From: CAYUTA01 sp964447605
GTDB lineage: Bacteria; Bacillota; Clostridia; Christensenellales; CAG-138
DNA: 12,645 nucleotides
Reading direction: 5' to 3'
Assembly (NCBI GenBank): GCA_964447605.1
Contig: CAYUTA010000070.1
Location: forward strand, 1 to 12,645
In this document: positions 5,744-12,645 of the stretch, piece after piece
How positions within the stretch are numbered: the stretch's first letter is position 1
Layout of the letters: each line of letters opens with the position of its first letter
The notes under the pieces: model-generated
Databases searched by the model: none
Seen by the model: only the letters and a program-made list of their open reading frames with translations
What the model was told of the DNA's origin: nothing
Translations under genes and position numbers: made by a program

Positions 5744-5772
5744 ATTTTACACGAATGCGATTGCGGTTGCAA
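5744..5772 (-). promoter_or_regulatory. Promoter of the tRNA-Asn transcription unit
   Basis: On the minus strand, TTGCAA (5767-5772) and TAAAAT (5744-5749) lie 17 bases apart. Transcription would begin near 5737, seven bases before the 5' end of the broken tRNA copy, and would run through to the intact tRNA-Asn and its terminator. Confidence 0.75.
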
Positions 5773-5853
5773 TGAACACTTTGGGCGGTTATTTCGAAAT
5801 ACCAGTCATTTTCTCGTTAATTTACCCGTTTTCTTTGATTTACTTGACTTTGA

Positions 5854-5882
5854 TTGACGTTTTGAGCCTCGGAATCTATAAT
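5854..5882 (+). promoter_or_regulatory. Sigma-A promoter of the operon starting at 5889
   Basis: TTGACG (5854-5859) and TATAAT (5877-5882) are 17 bases apart, close to consensus. The predicted transcript start coincides with the first in-frame ATG of the following gene (5889). It probably drives the two-TM gene, the PLP enzyme, holB and perhaps ricT. Confidence 0.85.
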
Positions 5883-5888
5883 AAAATT

Positions 5889-6410
5889 ATGGAAGCAAGT
5901 GCGGTTGAAAACCATGTTATGATGGAAAAGGCGGCGCCCAGGCGCCAGTTTGTGCGTTCGGACGGCGCGCTGTATGTATTGATGCTTGTGCTGGTCATCG
6001 GCGTGATTGTGGCCGGCAACGCGCTCAGCGCGCTTTGGGGACTGCCGCGGCTGTATGTGCAGCTGGCGCTTTATGCGGTGCTGATTGCCGTTGGGTACTG
6101 GGTTTACCGGCGTTGCCTGGTTGTGTTCCGCTATTCGCTCACCGACCGCATGCTGACCATCGACCGCATTGTGGGCAAAAAGATGCGCAACGACGAAAAT
6201 GTCCATCTGTGCGATATCGTTGCGCTTCGTCCGTTTGACGGGACAAACCGAGATACAGGCAAGCTGCGCTGGCTTTACGTCAACCGCAGGCGCGACACGC
6301 TGGCCGTGACCGTTTCAACCGGCGGCCGGCGGTTCACGATCCTGATGAGCCCGAGCGAGGAGTTTGCCGGAAAGCTGTTGGCCCAATGGAAGACCGCAAG
6401 GAAAAAGTAG
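5889..6410 (+). CDS. Two-TM membrane protein with PH-like C-terminal domain, unknown function
   Basis: I do not recognise a named family. The protein (173 aa from 5889) has two hydrophobic helices, about residues 27-50 (ALYVLMLVLVIGVIVAGNAL ...) and 55-73. They are followed by a soluble part starting RYSLTDRMLTIDRIVGKK, which reads like the bacterial PH-type domains that follow TM pairs (DUF304/YdbS style). The start is uncertain. ATG 5889 lies at the predicted transcript start with no Shine-Dalgarno, so it would be leaderless. ATG 5919 or 5922 would give 163 or 162 aa, also without a clear ribosome site. Its end overlaps the next gene by 25 bases, so it is the lead gene of that operon. Confidence 0.75.
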   Translation: MEASAVENHVMMEKAAPRRQFVRSDGALYVLMLVLVIGVIVAGNALSALWGLPRLYVQLALYAVLIAVGYWVYRRCLVVFRYSLTDRMLTIDRIVGKKMRNDENVHLCDIVALRPFDGTNRDTGKLRWLYVNRRRDTLAVTVSTGGRRFTILMSPSEEFAGKLLAQWKTARKK

Positions 6411-7810
6411 ACGAGCTTACGCTGCCGGAGGCGCTGGGCGCATATGCGCTCAGCGACGCTGCGCGCTTTCACATGCCCGGTCACAAGGGCCGCGGCATGG
6501 GCGGATTTTGGCGCGGCGACCTTGTCCGCTGGGACGTGACGGAGCTTTCCTGCACGGATAATCTGCATCGGCCGGAACAGGCCATCAAGCAGGCACAGCG
6601 GAATATGGCCGAGGCATATGGCGCAAAGGCGTCCTTTCTGGTTGTGAACGGCTCCACTGCGGCGGTGCAGGCCATGATTCTGTCGCTGACGGGGCGGGAC
6701 CGCCTGCTGCTGTGCCGCGACGCGCACAGGTGCGCCGTATCCGGCGCGGCGCTTCGTGGAATCGCGGTGGAATACATGCTGCCTGCATATAACGAGACGC
6801 TTGGGCTCTGGGGCATGGCAACGCCCGAGACGCTCGAGCGGGAGCTTAAGCGCACCCACGCCACGGCCGTGCTTGTTACAAGCCCAAACTACTACGGCCT
6901 GTGCGCGGACATTGCCGGTTTGTCGCGCGTGGCGCATGCGCACGGCGCGCTGCTGCTCGTTGACGGCGCGCATGGCGCGCATTTCCCGTTTTCAGACGCT
7001 TTGCCTGCTGCGCTTGGCGGATACGCCGATGTGTGGGCGCATTCGCAGCATAAGACGATGGACGCGCTCACGCAGGCCGCCAGCCTGCATCTGGGCGCGT
7101 GCCGCATACGGCCGGAAACCCTGCAGCGCATGCTGATGCTGGTTGAAACCACCAGCCCGTCGTACCTGCTGATGTCCTCGCTGGACTGGTCGGTTTACAT
7201 GGCCGCTCGGCAGGACTGGGGCGGACAGGTGCGGCGCATGGACGCGCTGCGCGGCAAGATCGCCGCAATCGGCGGCATCGCGCTGCTGCCGGAGGATATT
7301 GGCGCGGGCGTGCATGCGCGTGACCGTACGCGGCTGGTGCTGGATGTGACCGGGCGCAAGCTCACGGGCTATGAAGCGCAGGCGTTGCTGGAGCGGTCCG
7401 GCGTGTTTGTGGAGATGGCCGACCGCGAGCGGCTGGTGCTGATCACCTCGCCCGAGGACGACGCAGGCTGGTACGTCCGGCTGCTTACCGCGCTGGCTAC
7501 GCTGCCGACGGGCACGCGGGCGTCCGGGCCGCATGAAAACGCCGGTGAATGGGCTGTCTGCGGCCGTGTGCCGGAGCGGATGCTGAGCGTCCGGGACGCT
7601 GTGTTCGCCGCATGGGAACGGGTTCCGCTTGCCGGGGCGGAGGGCCGGGCGGCTGTCGAGCCGGTGGGCGCATACCCGCCGGGGATTGCGCTGGCAATGC
7701 CGGGCGAGAAATTTTCAGGCGAAATGGTGCGGTTTTTATTGCGGGAACAGGAGGATGGCGCGGCGCTGTTCGGCGTTCAAGGCGGCGCTGTCGCGGTTGT
7801 GAAGGAATGA
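6386..7810 (+). CDS. PLP-dependent Orn/Lys/Arg decarboxylase-family protein (YaaO-like)
   Basis: The 474-aa protein has the fold-type I PLP motifs of this family: FHMPGHKG near 28-34, phosphate-cup NGSTAA at 88-93, H114 for cofactor stacking, SPNYYG at 166-171 and D193 in VDGAHG. K223 in HSQHKTMDALTQ forms the Schiff base. Length matches the YaaO group, which lacks the wing domain of the large inducible decarboxylases. Members are annotated as arginine, lysine or ornithine decarboxylases that supply polyamine precursors, but substrate cannot be read from sequence. In Bacillus, yaaO lies near tmk, holB and yaaT; here holB and ricT follow directly, which supports the call. The ATG is inside the previous gene with only a weak GGAAAG upstream, consistent with coupled translation. 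Confidence 0.9.
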   Translation: MEDRKEKVDELTLPEALGAYALSDAARFHMPGHKGRGMGGFWRGDLVRWDVTELSCTDNLHRPEQAIKQAQRNMAEAYGAKASFLVVNGSTAAVQAMILSLTGRDRLLLCRDAHRCAVSGAALRGIAVEYMLPAYNETLGLWGMATPETLERELKRTHATAVLVTSPNYYGLCADIAGLSRVAHAHGALLLVDGAHGAHFPFSDALPAALGGYADVWAHSQHKTMDALTQAASLHLGACRIRPETLQRMLMLVETTSPSYLLMSSLDWSVYMAARQDWGGQVRRMDALRGKIAAIGGIALLPEDIGAGVHARDRTRLVLDVTGRKLTGYEAQALLERSGVFVEMADRERLVLITSPEDDAGWYVRLLTALATLPTGTRASGPHENAGEWAVCGRVPERMLSVRDAVFAAWERVPLAGAEGRAAVEPVGAYPPGIALAMPGEKFSGEMVRFLLREQEDGAALFGVQGGAVAVVKE

Positions 7811-8757
7811 GCCGGGACGAGCAGCTGCTCAATTGCATAGCGGGCGGGCGCGTGCCGCACGCGATTTTGGTCGCCGGGCCGGCGGGCGGCGGCAGGACGT
7901 TGCTTGCGCGCCGCGCGGCGGCGGTATACTGCTTGGGAGAGGATGCGCCGGAGCGGCTGGGCGGCTGTCCCAATTTTATCGCGCTGGCCGGCGCGTCCGT
8001 CGGCGTACGGCAGGTACGGGAGTTGATGGCCGTGACCGCGGCGCAGGCGTTCAACGGCGGAAGGCGGGCGTTTCTGCTCGCTGACGCGCACAAGATGGCG
8101 CAGCAGTCGCAAAACGCATTGTTAAAAACGCTCGAAGAACCGCCCGCCGACACGCTGATTCTGCTCACCGGCAACGAATCCGGCCTGCTGCCGACCGTAC
8201 GGTCGCGCTGCATGATCTGGCGGCTGGGCGCGCGCCCGCTTGAAACGGTGATTGGCGGGTTGACGGCGCAGGGTGTTTCGCCTGATGTGGCGCGGCGGTC
8301 TGCGCGCGCGGCGGACGGCGTGCCCGGGCTGGCGCTGGAGTATGCGTCGGAAACGGGTTCCGTTTTTCGCACGGAGGCAGCCGCCCTGTTGGAGCGGGCG
8401 CTGTTTGAGGCATGCCCATTTGCTCCGGCGGAGGCGCTTTTGCTCGAGGATACGGCGCGCGAGGGCCGTAAACGCCGGCCGGATTCGGAAAAACTGCGCG
8501 GACTGCTCATCATATGGGAAAGCGTTGCGCGCGACGCGCTGGCGCGGCGCGGAGGCATGCCGGATTCGGCGGCGCTGAACGCCGATTTTTGCGCGTTGAG
8601 CGCGCGAATTGCCGCAGCCTTTACAGATGCGCAAATTCAAGGTATCATAGATCTGTTGGGCACTGTGCAGAAGCGGCTTGGTTTCCGTGCAAGCCCGGGG
8701 TTGCTGCTCGACGTTATGCTGGCAAAGCTCGGCGGGATACGGATCGGTTTTGCCTGA
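7807..8757 (+). CDS. holB: DNA polymerase III delta' subunit (clamp loader)
   Basis: This 316-aa AAA+ clamp-loader subunit starts at ATG 7807, overlapping the previous stop as ATGA. The P-loop is degenerate (GPAGGGRT at 24-31, Arg replacing the Lys), as expected of delta', which need not hydrolyse ATP. Other family motifs are ADAHKM (92-97), NALLKTLEEPP (103-113) and the SRC motif (133-135), which gives an arginine finger to the neighbouring subunit. The four-cysteine zinc module that usually sits between the first helix and the HPD region is shortened: only C42 and C54 remain in YCLGEDAPERLGGCPNF. It acts in the cytoplasm, loading the sliding clamp for replication. Synteny with yaaO-like and ricT genes supports the identification. 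Confidence 0.92.
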   Translation: MSRDEQLLNCIAGGRVPHAILVAGPAGGGRTLLARRAAAVYCLGEDAPERLGGCPNFIALAGASVGVRQVRELMAVTAAQAFNGGRRAFLLADAHKMAQQSQNALLKTLEEPPADTLILLTGNESGLLPTVRSRCMIWRLGARPLETVIGGLTAQGVSPDVARRSARAADGVPGLALEYASETGSVFRTEAAALLERALFEACPFAPAEALLLEDTAREGRKRRPDSEKLRGLLIIWESVARDALARRGGMPDSAALNADFCALSARIAAAFTDAQIQGIIDLLGTVQKRLGFRASPGLLLDVMLAKLGGIRIGFA

Positions 8758-8872
8758 CGCAAAGACGCGTCGGGCGGCTGCGCCGAAGCAACGGGCCCGT
8801 TTGTTGCGCATGGGCGCGGGTATGGGCGGAAGGCGGGCGGCTTTTTATGAAATACAAATGGCAGGAGAGTTT

Positions 8873-10081
8873 ATGACAAAGGTGATCGGCGTTCGGTTCA
8901 AATCGAGCGGACGCATTTACTATTTTGATCCCGTGGAATACGATGTGTATGTGGGCGACGGCGTGATTGTGGAAACGGCGCGCGGGCAGGAATTTGGCGA
9001 TGTGGTGCAGGGCGTCACGGAGGTGGAGGATACGGTGATCGTAGCCCCGCTCAAGCCCGTTATCCGGCTGGCCAGCGAGCGCGATAAGTCCATGCGCGAG
9101 CAGAACACCGGCAAGGAGGACGACGCGTTCGCCATCTGCCAGCGGAAGATCGCCGAGCATGGATTGGATATGAAGCTGGTGGACGTGGAGTATTCGTTCA
9201 ACGGAAGCAAGGTTGTGTTTTACTTTACCGCGGACGAGCGTGTGGATTTCCGCGAGCTGGTTAAGGATCTGGCGAGCCAGTTTAAAACGCGTATCGAGCT
9301 GCGGCAGATCGGCGTGCGCGACGAGGCCAAGATGCTGGGCGGCCTCGGTTCATGCGGGCGGCCCGTATGCTGCAAGTCGTTTCTGGACGATTTTCGCCCG
9401 GTTTCCATCAAGATGGCCAAGGAACAGAATCTTTCGCTCAGCCCCACGAAAATTTCCGGACTGTGCGGCCGTCTCATGTGTTGCCTGCAATATGAGCAGG
9501 CCGGCTATGAGGAGATGAAAAAGAAAATGCCGCGCGTCAACCGCGAGGTGCTTACGCCCGACGGCGTTGGCTATGCCGTTGAGAACAACATTCTTACCGA
9601 GCGCACGAAGGTGCGGCTGACGCTGTCCGACGGGTCGATTGATGTGCGCGAATATCACTATACGCTGCTCGGCGTGCCCGGAGAACCCCTGTCGGAGGCC
9701 GTTCTGCAGGCCAGGCGCGAGCGGGAGCAGCGGGCGCATGGAGCGCTTGACGCGGCGGCGCCATTTTTGCAGGGACCGGCGCAGCCTGCGGAAAACGGAG
9801 GCAGCCGACAGGGCAACCGCCGCAGGCGACGCGGCGGGCATGGCGCCGAGAACGCGGCCCAGGCGCGTGACGCTGAGCAAAAGGCCGCAGTCGGCCAGGC
9901 TGTAAGCGGGGGGCGCGCGCAGAAAGCCGCCGTCGTACGGCAGTCGGCCAATAAGCAGCCTGCGCGGCAACCGGATGCGCAGAAGACCGGGGAACAGCAG
10001 GCAAAGCCGGGCCCGAGCCGCAGACGGCGGCGGCGCGGCGGTAAGGGCACGCGCCCCGACGGCGCGCCCAAATCGGAATAA
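8873..10081 (+). CDS. ricT: RicT/YaaT (PSP1-domain protein) with long basic tail
   Basis: The 402-aa protein matches RicT. With RicA and RicF it forms an Fe-S-containing complex that, in Bacillus, helps RNase Y mature transcripts and influences the Spo0A phosphorelay. The PSP1 core spans about residues 1-270. The cysteine clusters GSCGRPVCC (C161, C166, C167) and GLCGRLMCC (C198, C203, C204) are the family hallmark. Residues 280-402 are a low-complexity extension of Ala, Gln, Gly and Arg with two arginine patches, NRRRRRGG near 315-322 and SRRRRRRGG near 382-390; Bacillus YaaT is about 275 aa. I chose ATG 8873 because GGAGAG precedes it; the longer frame through the 115-base gap after holB has no ribosome site. 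Confidence 0.93.
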   Translation: MTKVIGVRFKSSGRIYYFDPVEYDVYVGDGVIVETARGQEFGDVVQGVTEVEDTVIVAPLKPVIRLASERDKSMREQNTGKEDDAFAICQRKIAEHGLDMKLVDVEYSFNGSKVVFYFTADERVDFRELVKDLASQFKTRIELRQIGVRDEAKMLGGLGSCGRPVCCKSFLDDFRPVSIKMAKEQNLSLSPTKISGLCGRLMCCLQYEQAGYEEMKKKMPRVNREVLTPDGVGYAVENNILTERTKVRLTLSDGSIDVREYHYTLLGVPGEPLSEAVLQARREREQRAHGALDAAAPFLQGPAQPAENGGSRQGNRRRRRGGHGAENAAQARDAEQKAAVGQAVSGGRAQKAAVVRQSANKQPARQPDAQKTGEQQAKPGPSRRRRRRGGKGTRPDGAPKSE

Positions 10082-10195
10082 CCGCGTATCCAGGGCGGCC
10101 TCTCGTAAAAAGCATGCGGTTCGAGGACGTTTTATGCGAGGGCGAACGGTTCATGGCGGCAAATTGACGCCCGGATGAAGAATCCGCGGCGGGAG

Positions 10196-10223
10196 TTGCA
10201 ATTTCGATCCGGTATGTTATAAT
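10196..10223 (+). promoter_or_regulatory. Promoter of the ferredoxin gene
   Basis: TTGCAA (10196-10201) and TATAAT (10218-10223) are 16 bases apart, with an extended -10 TG (TGTTATAAT). A GGAGGG ribosome site follows at 10242-10247. Confidence 0.85.
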
Positions 10224-10255
10224 AATACAAAATTGTTGTACGGAGGGAACAGTAC

Positions 10256-10426
10256 ATGTCATTCAAGATCAGCGACGATTGCATCAGCTGCGGCGCGTGC
10301 GAAGGCGAATGCCCCGTGGAAGCCATTAGCGAGGGCGCAGACCGTTACGAGATCGATCCCAGCAAGTGTACCGAGTGCGGCAACTGTGCGGACGTTTGCC
10401 CCGTCGGGGCGCCGGGCAAGGACTAA
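10256..10426 (+). CDS. 2[4Fe-4S] ferredoxin
   Basis: This 56-aa protein carries two classic cluster motifs, CxxCxxCxxxCP at C9/C12/C15/C19 and C38/C41/C44/C48. The length and the pseudo-two-fold layout are those of clostridial-type ferredoxins, low-potential one-electron carriers for enzymes such as pyruvate:ferredoxin oxidoreductase and hydrogenases. The start at 10256 is fixed by GGAGGG eight bases upstream. The gene is monocistronic, framed by its own promoter and terminator. It implies an anaerobic host with ferredoxin-based metabolism. Confidence 0.96.
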   Translation: MSFKISDDCISCGACEGECPVEAISEGADRYEIDPSKCTECGNCADVCPVGAPGKD

Positions 10427-10444
10427 ACAAAAAACAATTGCGGC

Positions 10445-10482
10445 AATCACAGTCATTTTATGAAAAATGACTGTGATTTTTT
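10445..10482 (+). terminator. Terminator of the ferredoxin gene
   Basis: A perfect 15-bp stem (AATCACAGTCATTTT with AAAATGACTGTGATT) closes a 4-base loop and runs into a T-tract. It lies 18 bases after the ferredoxin stop. Confidence 0.93.
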
Positions 10483-10565
10483 ACGTCTTGCCCGATATAT
10501 GAGGGCGGCGGTTTGGCAATGGATATCCCCTATATGCGCGGAGTGGCCCTTTCCGTGATATGCGC

Positions 10566-10594
10566 TTGAGTCGGCGGCAGAATCGTGCTAGGAT
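10566..10594 (+). promoter_or_regulatory. Promoter of the FGGY kinase gene
   Basis: TTGAGT (10566-10571) and TAGGAT (10589-10594) are 17 bases apart. Transcription from about 10601 rules out the earlier in-frame ATG at 10595 and leaves a leader of about 90 bases. Confidence 0.7.
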
Positions 10595-10690
10595 ATGATC
10601 AATAAAGAAAGCGCGTTTGCTTTGGGCAAGGCCACGGCGTGCGGATGCAGGCAATTCTTAATTCAGAGACGGATTGACGAGGTTCATCAT

Positions 10691-12289
10691 ATGGAAAACA
10701 GGATACGCAGGCAGGAGATCCTTGGGGGACAGACCATTCTCGGCATTGAGTTGGGCTCCACGCGCATCAAGGCGGTGCTCATTGACGCGGCGCATACGCC
10801 CATTGCAACGGGCAGCTTCGACTGGGAAAACCGCTTTGAAAACAATGTCTGGACCTATCGGCTTGAGGATGTGCACGCGGGCTTGCAGGCGGCCTACGCC
10901 GACCTTGCGGGCAATGTGTCGCAGCGGTATGGCGCGCCGCTCAAGACGGTCGGCGCAATCGGCATATCCGCCATGATGCACGGGTATCTGGCGCTTGGCG
11001 CAGACGGGAAGCTGCTTGTGCCGTTTCGCACATGGCGCAACACCATGACCGCCGAAGCTGCGGACATACTGAGTGAAACGCTGCGGTTCCACATTCCGCA
11101 GCGTTGGAGCGTCGCGCACCTGTACCAGGCCATGCTCGGCAAAATGCCGCATGTAAACGACATCCGATTTCTGACCACTCTGTCCGGCTATGTGCACCAG
11201 CTGCTGACCGGACGGCGGGTGCTTGGCATTGGCGACGCAAGCGGCATGTTCCCAATCGACAGCCGGATCAACGATTTCCATGCGCAGATGATGGAGCGGT
11301 TTGACGCGCTGCCGTCCGTGCCCAAAACCGGCTGGAGGCTGCGCGACGCGCTGCCAAAGGTGCTTGCCGCCGGCGAGGCCGCGGGCACGCTCACCGAGGC
11401 TGGCGCAAGGCTGCTCGACCCGAGCGGAACGCTTTGCGCGGGCATTCCGCTTTGCCCGCCGGAGGGCGACGCGGGCACGGGCATGGTTGCAACCAATAGC
11501 GTAGCCGCGCGCACGGGCAATATTTCGGCCGGCACGTCCATATTTGCCATGATCGTGCTGGAGCAGGCGCTTACCAGGATGGATCCTGAAGTCGACATGG
11601 TCACGACGCCGGCAGGCAATCCCGTTGCGATGGTGCACTGCAACAACGGCACCTCCGATCTGGACGCATGGATGAAGCTGTTCCGTTCCGCGGTTTCGGC
11701 GTTCGGCGTGGACATGCCGCTTTCCAAGGTTTACGAAACGCTATATCAGCGGGCGCTCGGGGGCGATGCGGACTGCGGTGGACTGCTGGCGTATAATTAT
11801 TGTTCCGGCGAACATATCACGCATTTTGAGACGGGAAGGCCGCTGTTTGTGCGCACGCCGGACAGCCGGTTCACGCTGGAGAATTTTATGCGCGCACACC
11901 TGCTTTCCGCGCTGAGCACGCTCAAAATCGGCATGGATCTGCTGCGCGAACGGGAGCATGTGCGGCTGGATCGGATGTTCGGCCACGGCGGGCTGTTCAA
12001 AACCCCGGTGGTGGGCCAGCGCATGATGGCCGCGGCCATGAACGTGCCGGTCACCGTGATGGAAACGGCGGGCGAGGGGGGCGCATGGGGCATTGCGCTG
12101 CTGGCGGCGTATATGCATGGCCGGGCCGCGGGCGAGACGCTGGAGGACTATCTGGCCGCGCGCGTGTTTGCGGACATGCCGGGGAAGACCATTGCGCCGG
12201 AGCACGCCGATGTTGAAGGGTTTGCAGCATATGTCGAGCGGTATCAAAACGGCTTTGCCGTGGAGCGCGCCGCGGTGGACGCGCTGTAG
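10691..12289 (+). CDS. FGGY-family carbohydrate kinase
   Basis: The 532-aa protein has the two-domain actin-like fold of sugar kinases that phosphorylate pentoses or hexoses with ATP. Seen motifs are the N-terminal phosphate loop GIELGSTRIK (18-27), GISAMMHGYL (91-100), the GDASGMFPID segment (181-190) and EGDAGTGMV with probable catalytic base D260. SAGTSIF (279-285) is the second phosphate loop, and the C-terminal adenosine region is GHGGLFKTPVVGQR (431-444) with EGGAWGIALLAAY (462-474). ATG 10691 is preferred: GAGG lies upstream and the promoter lies beyond. The substrate cannot be decided; xylulose, ribulose or fuculose kinases are all possible. No isomerase, aldolase or transporter gene is in the window to help. 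Confidence 0.9.
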   Translation: MENRIRRQEILGGQTILGIELGSTRIKAVLIDAAHTPIATGSFDWENRFENNVWTYRLEDVHAGLQAAYADLAGNVSQRYGAPLKTVGAIGISAMMHGYLALGADGKLLVPFRTWRNTMTAEAADILSETLRFHIPQRWSVAHLYQAMLGKMPHVNDIRFLTTLSGYVHQLLTGRRVLGIGDASGMFPIDSRINDFHAQMMERFDALPSVPKTGWRLRDALPKVLAAGEAAGTLTEAGARLLDPSGTLCAGIPLCPPEGDAGTGMVATNSVAARTGNISAGTSIFAMIVLEQALTRMDPEVDMVTTPAGNPVAMVHCNNGTSDLDAWMKLFRSAVSAFGVDMPLSKVYETLYQRALGGDADCGGLLAYNYCSGEHITHFETGRPLFVRTPDSRFTLENFMRAHLLSALSTLKIGMDLLREREHVRLDRMFGHGGLFKTPVVGQRMMAAAMNVPVTVMETAGEGGAWGIALLAAYMHGRAAGETLEDYLAARVFADMPGKTIAPEHADVEGFAAYVERYQNGFAVERAAVDAL

Positions 12290-12645
12290 ACATGGAAAAC
12301 GCTCGCCCTGCCCTGGCCGACAACGCCGGACACGCAGGCGCGCGATCCCACGGTATGCCTTTGGCGGGGGTGGGGGCGCCAATCAAACCCATGATAAACA
12401 GCAAAAGACAACCGCTATTCCAAACAGCCGGGGCGCTTTTGTTGCGGCCGTTTTAACTTTGGCATGACGGGGCCCCCTTCTTAAATATATCGATATGCCC
12501 GCCGGAAAACTCCGGTTTCGGGACGCAGGCGGGGAGAATTCGCTTATGATATTGCAAACCGCCGCGCCGCGCAAGAAAAAAGAGATGGCAAAGGAAAGAT
12601 TAACTATTAAAAGTCAACCCTAAAAATGAGGAATGGTGGTCAAGG
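12290..12645. other. Gene-free stretch after the FGGY kinase
   Basis: I see no supported gene, RNA or clear terminator here. Visible structures are a G-rich run (12364-12377), a 10-bp palindrome ATATCGATAT (12487-12496) and a small hairpin CCGGA-AAAC-TCCGG (12502-12515) with nearby CCCGCC and GGCGGG. From about 12570 the sequence turns A-rich and purine-biased, unlike the DNA before it. A gene may begin at the very edge (ATG 12626 or 12633), but too little of it is present to call. Confidence 0.5.

Noticed and set aside
5772..5888. Upstream extension of the two-TM gene to 5772
   Set aside because: It runs through the near-consensus promoter at 5854-5882 and lacks a ribosome site.
7497..8558. 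Long minus-strand frame opposite holB (353 aa)
   Set aside because: High-GC DNA leaves long open antisense frames; the product is low-complexity Ala/Arg/Ser/Pro with no family match.
8678..8872. Upstream extension of RicT
   Set aside because: It overlaps the end of holB out of frame; ATG 8873 has a GGAGAG site and gives the normal RicT N-terminus.
8758..8872. Palindrome AACGGGCCCGTT (8790-8801) as terminator between holB and ricT
   Set aside because: There is no T-run after it, and the genes are in conserved order, so co-transcription is more likely.
10595..10690. FGGY kinase start at ATG 10595
   Set aside because: It lies before the predicted transcript start of the promoter at 10566-10594, and the extra residues do not resemble the family.
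12364..12377. G-rich run as a G-quadruplex
   Set aside because: Only two long G-runs are present, not the four tracts of a canonical quadruplex.
12515..12540. GGGACGCAGG resembling part of a cyclic-di-GMP (GEMM-I) riboswitch
   Set aside because: The other conserved parts, including the upstream half and the tetraloop receptor region, are missing.

Overview
The window joins two different kinds of DNA. Positions 1 to about 5525 look like one end of an integrated mobile element (integrative conjugative element, integrative plasmid or relative) of the sort found in Clostridia. Positions from about 5733 onward look like the chromosome of a GC-rich, Clostridia-like Firmicute. The host inference rests on the gene order (YaaO-like PLP enzyme, holB, ricT), strong Shine-Dalgarno sites and consensus sigma-A promoters. 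The genus cannot be told. The right part is visibly richer in G and C than the left.

Mobile segment, left to right: a partial replication-initiator-like HTH protein (minus, cut by the window edge); a UNCG-loop terminator; an 84-aa protein of unknown function and a Y-family DNA polymerase in one minus-strand operon; a divergent plus-strand pair of a LexA-like XRE/S24 regulator and an SRAP abasic-site protein; a bidirectional terminator; then parB and parA on the minus strand. The two divergent promoters of the polymerase/regulator block have identical hexamers (TTGAAA, 17 bp, TACAAT). A perfect 17-bp palindrome fills the spacer of the polymerase promoter. Together these genes look like a self-contained, damage-inducible DNA-tolerance cassette carried beside replication and partition functions.

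Junction: an intact tRNA-Asn(GTT) with its own terminator lies on the minus strand, its 3' end facing the mobile segment. This is the usual geometry for integration into a tRNA 3' end. Upstream of it, 129 bp away, is a second copy of only the 5' part of the same tRNA (28 identical bases). That fragment, not the intact gene, sits next to a good promoter.

Chromosomal segment, all plus strand: a small two-TM protein with a PH-like tail; a PLP-dependent Orn/Lys/Arg-decarboxylase-family enzyme (overlapping); holB (ATGA overlap), encoding the clamp-loader delta' subunit; and ricT/yaaT with a long basic C-terminal tail. Next come a short 2[4Fe-4S] ferredoxin with its own promoter and terminator, and an FGGY-family sugar kinase with its own promoter. 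The last 356 bases hold no gene I can support, though composition becomes A-rich in the final 75 or so bases.
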